The notes beneath the pieces are model-generated. The model did no database searches. It saw nothing but the letters and a program-made list of their open reading frames with translations, and was not told where the DNA came from. Position numbers and translations under genes: made by a program. A stretch of DNA of 40,778 nt, taken from the NCBI GenBank assembly GCA_018398765.1, contig JAHBMJ010000328.1, positions 10,001 through 50,778 of the forward strand, read 5' to 3'. This stretch comes from Chromera velia (Eukaryota > Sar > Chromeraceae). This document shows positions 40,385 to 40,778 of the stretch, in pieces; the first letter of the stretch is position 1, and each line of letters begins with the position of its first letter.

Positions 40385-40778
40385 TCTCCCTTTTCCCTTC
40401 TCCTACAGCGCAGAGAGAAGCCAGAAAATGGTTAACGACAATTCACAACACAAGCAAGCAGTTCGAGACTTCCGATTTCGGGATACAAACGGTTTGGCAC
40501 ATCCGACGTTTCTTTTCGGGACACAAACAGTTTGAGACTTCCGATTTTGTCGGGACACGAACTGTAAGGGAGAGAGAGAGACTGAAAGAACAACTGGAGT
40601 GACGGCGCAGTCACTGTGCTTTGGTCAGAGATAGGGGGAAAGAGAAGAGGAAAGAAAAAAAAATCACTGCGTGCACTTAATGTTCATCTTGCTCTCAACT
40701 CACCGGCAGTGGGGCAGTGCCCCGCGTTCCTTTCCCACTCATCTGGTGGGTCCTGCCGGGCTTGATGGTTGTGAAGCT
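40385..40778. other. Right edge; short repeat and possible exon end
   Basis: Imperfect copies of CGAGACTTCCGATTT and CGGGACACAAACAGTTTG alternate at 40465-40562. On the minus strand 40704-40778 could be the 3' end of an exon (ARQDPPDEWERNAGHCPTA, donor GCCG|GTGAGTT), but it is cut by the window and I do not recognise it. Confidence 0.3.

Larger units (their letters stand above)
36515..40400 (-). mobile_element. Ty1/Copia retrotransposon relic
   Basis: Domain order on the minus strand is pre-integrase zinc-binding region, integrase, spacer, reverse transcriptase and RNase H (Copia order, integrase before RT). A G8AG purine tract at 36517-36530 just after RNase H is a likely polypurine tract. 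One frame runs from about 40384 to 36797 with TGA at 40016, 39347 and 38771 and TAA at 37088, then a frameshift inside RNase H. No gag protein or left-end LTR was found before 40778, so the element is probably 5' truncated or its gag has diverged. Inactive. Confidence 0.85.

Overview
The window is eukaryotic nuclear DNA from a gene-sparse, intron-rich genome. Genes are split by spliceosomal introns whose 3' splice sites nearly always read TGCAG. Introns are packed with microsatellites, intergenic DNA is AT-rich, and transposon relics are common. One protein (18766-20133) has a signal peptide followed by a basic, Ser-rich presequence starting at Phe-Leu, as in proteins sent to complex (secondary) plastids. 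My inference is an alveolate alga of the chromerid type (for example Chromera velia). The sequence alone does not prove the species.

Layout. 1-1169: last exon of an MFS sugar transporter (+). 1915-3409: a TIR DNA element carrying a nonsense-broken reading frame. 4366-8429 (-): a Cys-rich receptor-like exon and, on the same strand, a decayed and truncated GH31 alpha-glucosidase. 8514-12006: two related ankyrin-type fragments in opposite orientation around a 20-base N gap. 12898-14307 (+): intronless GT14 (core-2/I-branching-like) glycosyltransferase. 15441-18114 (-): complete four-exon methionine-R-sulfoxide reductase B. 18766-20133 (+): intronless PIN/PILS-type membrane transporter. 22227-26220 (-): complete five-exon JmjC/cupin_8 oxygenase. 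26976-31899 (+): nine-exon protein I could not name. 32.2-36.5 kb: AT-rich DNA, microsatellites and a tandem-repeat cluster. 36515-40400 (-): degraded Ty1/Copia polyprotein lacking a recognisable gag.

Organisation. Three gene pairs are divergent (9255-12006/12898, 18114/18766, 26220/26976). Each intergenic gap holds a short, extremely GC-rich block beside GCATGC/TGCATG words, which look like shared bidirectional promoters. An interspersed repeat family lies inside introns of three different genes, always in the same orientation relative to transcription. Eight in-frame stop codons interrupt otherwise continuous frames in the relics (TIR element, ankyrin gene, Copia), and each is one C-to-T change from a Gln or Arg codon.

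The genes do not form a pathway. The clearest functions are methionine-sulfoxide repair, 2-oxoglutarate oxygenation, glycan synthesis and membrane transport. Exon boundaries were found by hand from GT/AG sites, reading phase and family conservation.
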